This document shows, one piece after another, positions 56,958-64,000 of a DNA stretch of 64,000 bases; positions within the stretch are counted from its first letter, which is position 1, and every line of letters starts with the position of its first letter. The notes below the pieces were generated by a model. It was not told where the DNA came from. It was given only the letters and a program-made list of their open reading frames with translations, and ran no database searches. This DNA is from Straminergon stramineum (Eukaryota > Streptophyta > Bryopsida > Hypnales > Calliergonaceae): positions 18,047,001 to 18,111,000 of the forward strand of contig OY987272.1 of assembly GCA_963920665.1 (NCBI GenBank), in the 5' to 3' direction. The translations under genes were made by a program, and so were the position numbers.

Positions 56958-59132
56958 TTAGCACATTACCGATATTCGTACCCTCACTTCGTCGAGTTCC
57001 TTGCATATCTCGACAAAATCCGGTCTCTGTGAGGGATTCTCATGCCAACATCTCTCAATGAGTGATAGTAACGTTTCGTCCTGTAGGAATACCTTGTGCT
57101 TGTTGCACTCAGCACGAAGAGGTGGTCTCCGGGTGCCCTTAATTACGCCATCCTTAAACTTTGAAGGAGAAACCTGGTAGACCGGATCAATGGTAATCCC
57201 TGTAAGAACCTCGGATGCCACAATGCCAAAGCTGTAGACATCGATTTTGTGAGGATATGCGATATGTACACTCCTGTCTTTAAGCTGCCGTAAAACTTCG
57301 GGTGCAGAGTACATAGTGGTTCCATTTCCTGGAATGAAATTACTTGCGGTCCCAGACCTAGAAGCTCCAAACCGAGCACTACCAAAATCCGCAACTTTAA
57401 CAAGATAATGCTTCACAGCATCCGCTGTCGCAATCTCGCTGATAAGGATGTTGAGAGACTTCAAGTCGCAATGTACCACATTCACATTCTCTTGGTGCAT
57501 GTGTCGCATTGCTTTAGCAACTTGCAATAGGATGTCGATTGTGGCATCCGCCACAAATGGTGGCTGCTTGTCACCATGGACACGATTCATTTCCAAGATG
57601 AACTTGTAAAGATCATTCGACATGTATTCCATGAAATAAGAGCGCTCACGTACTCCATCCAGCTTGCCGAAACTGTAGATAAGGTGTGGGTGAGAAAACC
57701 TTTTCACAACTTCAAGCTCCATGTCAAAACTTTGAGGGTCCTTGAAAGTCTTTTGAATAAACTGGCCACCTCTCCATTTTATCAACTGTATAAGTGCGTC
57801 GCCATCACTATACATATAAAGCACCCTCACGCATTGCACATCAGTAGCCTGTATCTCGTTAAACAACTTTGAGGTCAGGCTCGGGTGCTCACAATTTTCG
57901 TCCAAGCATTGTCCTGGTTCATGGTTGCCAATGTCACACAATTCTTTCCCGGTGTCCCTCCATTCCTGCAACGTCTTCTTCAACGTTTTCCCGTCATTCA
58001 ATGCCTCCTCGAGCATACGCGAAGGAAAATGTACTGTCATGTTTGCTTCATTTCCTGTGGCCTGGGGCTTTGACCAATATGGTTCATAAGGTAGAACGTT
58101 ACTGTGAATAATGATGCCAGGGATGACTTCCTTCAACTGTTTGGCTTCGATCCATATTTTCGGTTGCAGGACCTCATGCCCGATGACAGTTCTCAACCAT
58201 TGTTCTGTGGCGTTAGCAAAGAAGAAAAACTCCTCTGAATAATGAGCAGCACGGCACAGGTTTCTCAAGACTAGCAACTGTGGTTGTTCAAGGTCAAGCA
58301 AGGATTCACATGACAACCTAATAAAGCACTCGGGTCGATCCAATTCAGTATTATATCGCTCTGCAACAGCTGAACATTCGGTATGAGCATTCGGTATGCC
58401 TTCAACACAACCAATGCGACCGTCCTCAGGTTCAAGGAGACGTCTTCTCAACTCCTGCGCAAGCTCCCAGTGCACCTCCATAGTGTATTGTTGAATGAGC
58501 TAGAAGGCAACAGGCTCCAAGCGCTAGTTGATCTCCCCGCTGCTGGCATATACATTAACCCTCTCCCAATTCTGGCCTTGTGTCTAATGAGATACACAAG
58601 TGGCTCTGGAATCCGATTTCAAACCATCAGTAACATCCTGGTCAGATTGAACTGTTACAAGACAGAAACACCATATTCTTGGGAAGTAGCAAAATTTCAA
58701 GAAATTAGCGCTCTTTCAGACACCCATCTCGAACCTCACATCTATACTCGTCCTAGTTTAGAGAGCTTTGTGCACATGAGTATTGTAGCAATTTTTAAGC
58801 TCTGAATGAAGAAGTGTAGCACTGGGCAGTACTCTGCCACCTCTAGCTACACGAATCCAACAGCATGTGAGACCTTCCTTCCTGGGCCCTTCTCAACATA
58901 ACAATGTAGCAAAAAATTCAAAATCCAGTTTGATGAAGCTCAAGAAACTGTCCCCGCTTGACCAACATACTGCAGTACTTCATGATTTTTTATATCGAGG
59001 CTTGACAACAGAAGTTTGAAAAAGGGAAAGTGTTCACCAGTTGAAAATCTGACCGTCTCTCATTTGATCTCGAAATAAAAGATGCGGATTACTTACCTGG
59101 CGGCTGGGGCAACCTTGGATCGTCAACGACAT
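56958..59132 (-). CDS. Protein kinase, tyrosine-kinase-like (TKL) type
   Basis: The main exon (58499-56958) holds a 507-residue frame from an ATG at 58481. An upstream mini-exon 59132-59097 (MSLTIQGCPSRQ, donor CAG/GTAAGT) joins in frame to an acceptor at 58500 and adds 18 residues. Residues about 50-220 form an N-terminal region with no name I can assign. The kinase domain follows: QFIQKTF (probable ATP lysine), DLYKFI, VVHCDLKSLNIL (catalytic loop with HCD in place of HRD), VKVADFGSARFG (DFG), TTMYSAPEVL, KIDVYSFGIVASEVL and RCWHENPSQRPDF. Lysine and both aspartates are kept, so it may be active. The glycine-rich loop is degenerate (YSDGDALIQ, no GxGxxG), so ATP binding may be weak. No signal peptide or membrane helix is seen, which fits a soluble kinase. 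Confidence 0.82.
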
Positions 59133-60843
59133 TGCATGCCTACATTCTTAGCTCCCTTCACGATACACAAAGCTTTCTATTCGCTACACATCCGCAAACG
59201 AACTCTTCTTCTGGGGACGATGAGAGCGACGACTATAAAGATCTGCCTTACGAAAGAAATGTCAGTGGTGACAGCTAAGACGAAGAGAGAGACAGATCCA
59301 TGCGGATGCGAGCAAACGGCAAAGCTGTCAAAGGAAACTACAAGGCGTTGAACAAGCTGGCAGAGCTGATAGCGCGGCTGCAAGTTCTTTGCGCGAGGTG
59401 AGTTACGCGACAGGCAAACGAACCAAGACGGGCTGCTTGTTGCGTACCCCCGCTGAGGTCTGCCCTAATACAGACCCGAGGCTCCACGACCACAGGTGTT
59501 CAACATTACACTTCTGTCATTGTTCATCGTAAATAAAACACGTATCAGGATATGATAGTCTGCTCTAATTCCGCCCCTCTTCTAAAGACTGTCCCTAGCC
59601 AGATTCTGAAATGGACATTAACAAGTGGTTAAACGGATATGTGTAAAGCATTGAATGTTTTGTCAATGATGTCAGAGCGGTTCAAAATTTGTCAAATATA
59701 CCTTTATACTTTGCTAGTGGATGGAATAAGAGCCAAGGTTGGTCCATTTCTGAAATGTTTATCTATATTCAAAAAAAAAATTCCTCAACAACTTTAAATG
59801 CTAATTGTCGTACGCGCAGCATGCGGTAAATACCATTTACAACACCCAAACGTGTAAACTAACTCAAAATATCGTCCCAAGGGATTCTAGTATGTTGTTG
59901 CAAGCCTCGATTATCCGTTCTATTGACTTAAGCACTCCTTTCTCTCTTCCGGAGCACTACTCTTCCGGAATTCAATCCGGATCCGCCTTCTCACTCACCA
60001 ACACAGGTTTTTGGTACCTCTGTTTTACCCTCAGAGGGTCCGCCTTTGATTGTATAGAGGGGTAGGGACTCACCACTCGTATTTCTCTCACTCTCTTCTC
60101 TCTCAAAACCCACACAACACACACTTAGACCAAATGTTGTACTAGATTGACTGGAAACACTCTCACAACCTTTCGAATGGCCAACCCAGGAGGCAGGTCA
60201 CTCAGATCCGTAACAAGTCTTCTCCACTACAACGACAAACCAACAGAAACCGGAACTAAGATAGGGATTGTAAGTTGTTTGCTAGACGGGTTCCTAGGGT
60301 TTGGCTGATCTTCTGGTAAGTGATATGGGCTTTCTTCCACTGGCAGTTGCTTATCTCCGCATAGAACTCTCCTTGGCCTTCCAAATCTGCACCCACACCA
60401 CTCCTAATTGGATTCCCGTTCCAGGAGTTTAAAGACACGTGCTCAAGACCAAAGTCACTAGTCTAAACAACATCACAAACGCTCCTCTCAACTCAGCTCC
60501 AAGTTCCCTCAGATCCGGATTCCTCCTTTCCTCCTCCTTTCTCACACATGCACACACTCGCAAGACAACACTAGAAAGCTCGATATACAATAGATCAATT
60601 CCTGAAAGTTCACTTAGTGGCTCGGATTAAAAGAAAGGATGACAAAATATAAACTATAATGCTAGGATGGAATGAGAGGCAACAAACCTGCCTTACACTT
60701 AAAAACTCAAAACAATCAAAGCCCAAAAGGCAAAAAGGGCACCCGAAAATCCAAGTGACCATTCACAAACTCCCCAAGAAATCCGGAAAAGTGAGATCCT
60801 ACAAATTCAGAACCCGGTCCCACACCTGGAAATCTGGATCCGA
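59133..60843. other. Intergenic stretch
   Basis: The left end is promoter and leader of the minus-strand kinase. The segment 59,690-59,765 resembles 31,245-31,320. From about 59,940 the sequence becomes rich in TCCGGA words like the following transposon ORF, so it is probably the 3' part of that element. Confidence 0.4.
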
Positions 60844-60862
60844 TTCAAAATTTAAATCCTAA

Positions 60863-62869
60863 CTACCTAAAATAGATTCCTAACTATTTCCCCTTCCACG
60901 CTTTCTTCTGGCTGCTCCCGCCTTGACTCGTTGGTGCTCTCATAGACGATCTTGGAGTTGCCTTCGGAGTCGCCTTGATGGGGGTCATCCATGACGCCGC
61001 TCGAGTCTATATCTTCCGGATTTCCGAAGGAGAGTAGTCTGCTTCCTCCTCGTCCCCGTCCTCCGATCCGGTCCGGTACTCTTCCTCCTCAGATTTCTCA
61101 ATTTGAGTTATCTCCCTCTCAATCTCCTCACCTGGAGACATCTCGTCCAACACGATGGGTTCAATCTCCTTCCTTGGCTGTTGCTCCTCCAGCATATGCT
61201 CGAACTCCTTCGGATGAGTCCGCGTCGGATTCATTAATCCCCCAATCCGCTCCGTCAATTCACCCCGGGTCTGTGTGTGAGGTGTCGGAAGCAGCTCCTT
61301 CTCCGGAAGGTGAAACACCGGAATTGGGGGAGAAACCGTAATCTCTAATGGTGCTAACTCCCGTGTCATATCTGGCTACTTGCTTGGCTCAGGCGTTGTC
61401 TTCACGCTCCCCCGAATTGTCTTCTCCAGTTGCTTGGAGAAGGGTTCCGTTGAGTACCGGAGAATCTCCCACGGGGCTTCTGGTTTTGATGGCAATGGCA
61501 TTGAGGCGGTGAGCTTGACGAGAGTCTCCGTGTCGAAATGGATGTCTGGAAAGTTGGAGAAGTCCATTACCCGGTCGGGGTCTATCCACCCAAGCAGCTC
61601 CCTCATTTCCTTTAGTGTGAGCTCCATCTGCGAGGAGAAGTCCACGAGTATCCGGATCACTTTGGATCTAGTGAGGTGCCCTTCCTCGATCAACCGACTT
61701 TGGGTTAGAACCGCCTTCATCATTAGGCCGGCCGGCTTGTCTACCAACTCGGATAGGTTCTTCAATAGCTGCAAGGCTTCCTTCTCTCTCTGTTTTGTTG
61801 CAGCCATCTCTCCTTGTGCCCAACTTAGTCTTGCCTGAAGATCCGCTTTCTCCTTCTCCAGGGCTATGATTTGCTTGTCTTTCCGCCCGAGGACTTCCAG
61901 ATTTGGAAGTTTCCTCAAGGCGTCGAGGATGTCTTCCGGGTCTGTCTTCAACTCCCGGCTAATCCTCCTCAACAGATCCACCAAGCTCTCGTGGTACTCC
62001 TGCACTTGGAGTACCCAGTTGAACCTGGTCTTGAAGAACCTGGATATGCTTCCTTCTTCCTCCTCCGATATCTTCTGCTGAGCCGGAAGCTTCCCCCGAG
62101 ATGTCAGATCCGTCGACTTCCGGTGCCTCTGCTCCAAGGGTTGTTTGTCCTCTACTGGATCCTCCTCCTCTTCTACCGACGGCTGCTTTGCTGTTACTTC
62201 TTCCGTGAGGCCGTATTGGAGGATGGTTGCTCTAGTGTTGTACTCCACCATTTCCGCATTGCTGAGAAGCTCTACGTGGTGGTACAGATGGAAAAGATAC
62301 GGCCCTATGGGGCTTGTCTTTCCCTTTCCCACGTTGGCGGCAAGCTTAGCGACTACTGATCCAATCACCTTGCCCCAACTGACTGGTCTACCCTCAAAAG
62401 CACCAAAGATGGTGTTCGCTACTGTAACCGTAACCCGGGTAGGCTTTTCCGGATATAGTATAGGGATCAGAAACTCTAGGACATGCCTTTGCCTTGCATC
62501 CAGGCAGTCACTAATAGCATACCCTTCCTTAGAATGGGCAGCGTTCCTAAAGTTTCCAACCGTGAACTTGTCGGTCCAAGAAGCTAAACCAGATCCCTTC
62601 TTAGGGAATCCGTAAACCTTAGCCTAGACTTCATCAGTCCAAGTTTGAGGCCTTCCTCTCACTGTCAACTCATACTGGTTTAAGGGTCCTACAATCAGCT
62701 CTTGGATCATCCGGTCGTTCTTCACGGTCCATGGCTACATGAATAGACCGACACAACCTATCTCACTAAGGTCATCTTCTAACTAGGATCTCTCTCTCAG
62801 CCTTTCCGGAATGGTTGGACAAACCATCCGGCCGGTGACCAAAGTCTTCCGGATATCTCCCTCCGCCAT
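60863..62869 (-). pseudogene. Transposon-type gag-like/unknown ORF interrupted only by TAG codons
   Basis: From the ATG at 62869 (MAEGDIRKTLVTGRM) one minus-strand frame stays in phase for about 660 codons. TAG interrupts it at 62783-62785, 62735-62737, 62624-62626, 61376-61378, 61007-61009 and 60884-60886. No TAA, no TGA and no frameshift was found before that end. The first third has a folded domain (WTDKFTVGNFRN, RQRHVLEFLIPILYP, VANTIFGAFEGRPVSWGKVI) that recalls plant transposon-associated ORFs. The middle is a charged, coiled-coil-like region (QIIALEKEKADLQARL) and the last third is Pro/Glu-rich. No LTRs, reverse transcriptase or zinc knuckle were found. It could be the gag-type gene of a non-autonomous retroelement, read through amber codons or inactivated by C-to-T change of CAG. 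Confidence 0.65.
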
Positions 62870-64000
62870 CTCAAACCACTCTAAAATCTGAAGACACTAT
62901 CACCTCTCACCCGAGCACTAACTCACCACTCTTTCACTCAGCTATGCGCGTACAAAATAGTTGTGGAGAAAGAGGAAGAAGAAATGAGGGTGGCGGGGTT
63001 AAGTACCCGTCAAAATACTGACCATTCGTAAAGCAGACTGTTCACCTATAATGGGTCCCTATTTTCTAGACCGAAAGTCTAGACTATAGGCTGTCGCTAT
63101 CCACGTTTTCGGAATTCGGATCTGGCCTAGCCCCTATTACAGATTACTTGGAGTATCTTCTCAATCTAAATGAGTTGTTTAAGCTAAGAGTATTCTAATT
63201 CTTTTTGTCTATTAGAAATTTTGAAAAATTCTACATAGTTATACACTCCAAAATACTAATATGGTGACTTCTTCGATTACGGCTCACGACACGAATATTT
63301 TTCAATTTGTATAGTCAAACTTGATGAAAATTTTTACTAAGGTAGGAGGTTCAAATTCTGCCCATGTTCCAAGAACTGTTCCTAGAGTGTACCAAGAATT
63401 GTCCCTAGGTAGGAATGAAAAATGTCCCATCAAAGTATTGGTGTCAATTTGGGATTCTCATTGCACAGTTTCAGAAATGGTTGGGGATTGATTAAGGTGG
63501 GAGCACCCAGAAGCGTCAGTATAAGCAATTTAGCATATTTGAAGGCATCTTTTCTTTAAAATTTTATTTCTGTAGTATTAGCAAGTGAAAATCATGAATA
63601 TTAAAAAAAATTAGATTTTTCAGATGTTGTATGTAATTTCTATGATTTTTTAAAGTGTTGGCTCCCTAGACCACTGAATGTGTCCTATAGGTGGACCCAA
63701 ATCTGAACTCTGCGAAAATCAACTGTTGGCGAATCTAGTTAAGTATGTATCCTTCACATGTGTTAGCCAATGAGAATTAAACATATGGAGGACACATTAA
63801 CTAAAGTCTAGGGACACATTTAGGGTGCAAGGATGGAATCAAGGATGCTTTTGGGTGTTTCTACTTTAGATTAGGAGGTTAACTAAATTTCAATGTACAT
63901 AATGTGAAGTCATGAGTGGTGGGAGATTTTGTGTCATCCCTAACAATTAAATGCACCATATTGTTGTAGTTTAAGGTTAGCACCAATGATTCCAAAACCA
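62870..64000. other. Leader and flank of the TAG-interrupted ORF; AT-rich edge
   Basis: 62,870-63,000 looks like the leader of the minus-strand ORF. An inverted pair, CTCCCTAGACCACTGAATGTGTCC (63,662-63,685) and a diverged complement around 63,791-63,813, may bound a small worn MITE. Nothing else is recognised up to the window end. Confidence 0.4.

Noticed and set aside
1..64000. tRNA, rRNA, snRNA or CRISPR-type features
   Set aside because: No cloverleaf, conserved rRNA segment or regularly spaced repeat array of that kind was recognised by eye. A covariance-model search would be decisive.

Overview
This is nuclear DNA of a land plant. The evidence is spliced genes with GT-AG introns, a chloroplast thylakoid-lumen protein with its transit peptide, plant-type telomere-like CCCTAAA runs, a plant Copia retrotransposon and many plant-type MITEs. 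The style of the kinase, F-box/kelch-like and propeller genes suggests a non-seed plant, perhaps a moss or other bryophyte. That is an impression and not a proof.

Layout. 1-15,000 is repeat territory. It has four GC-rich arrays of a CCCGCGGTCGCC-like motif (15-165, 1377-1830, 4496-4758, 14755-14915). Two of them stand directly upstream of same-strand transposon-type reading frames: an intact 519-aa unknown ORF (2053-3612) and a decayed BED/DUF659/hAT-type transposase (5053-8342). A Copia element with two LTRs that read the same (9067-14592) is inserted between the transposase gene and the last array. 15,000-18,900 is AT-rich non-coding DNA ending in a TTAA-flanked MITE. 18,900-60,000 is the genic part: an F-box/kelch-like gene (-), the thylakoid lumenal 17.4 kDa pentapeptide protein (-), a signal-peptide beta-propeller protein (+), a broken ORF (-), a ten-exon lipase-type alpha/beta hydrolase (-), an unknown two-exon gene (+) and a protein kinase (-). 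60,800-62,900 is another transposon-type reading frame interrupted only by TAG stops.

The spaces between genes are filled with small inverted-repeat transposons whose ends and target duplications can be read directly. There are four with TTAA (piggyBac-like), three with TA (mariner-like), one with TAA (PIF/Harbinger, Tourist-like, nearly a complete foldback), and a 1-kb foldback with a 9-bp duplication (Mutator-like) nested in a CACTA-ended element. Tandem duplications flank or lie inside several host genes, and a degenerate fragment of the thylakoid gene lies 7 kb from the intact copy.

The host genes look functionally unrelated (photosynthetic lumen, lipid hydrolysis, signalling, ubiquitin-type adaptor). 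They do not form a pathway or operon, as is usual in a plant genome. Exon structures were built by hand from splice signals, reading-frame continuity and remembered family similarity.
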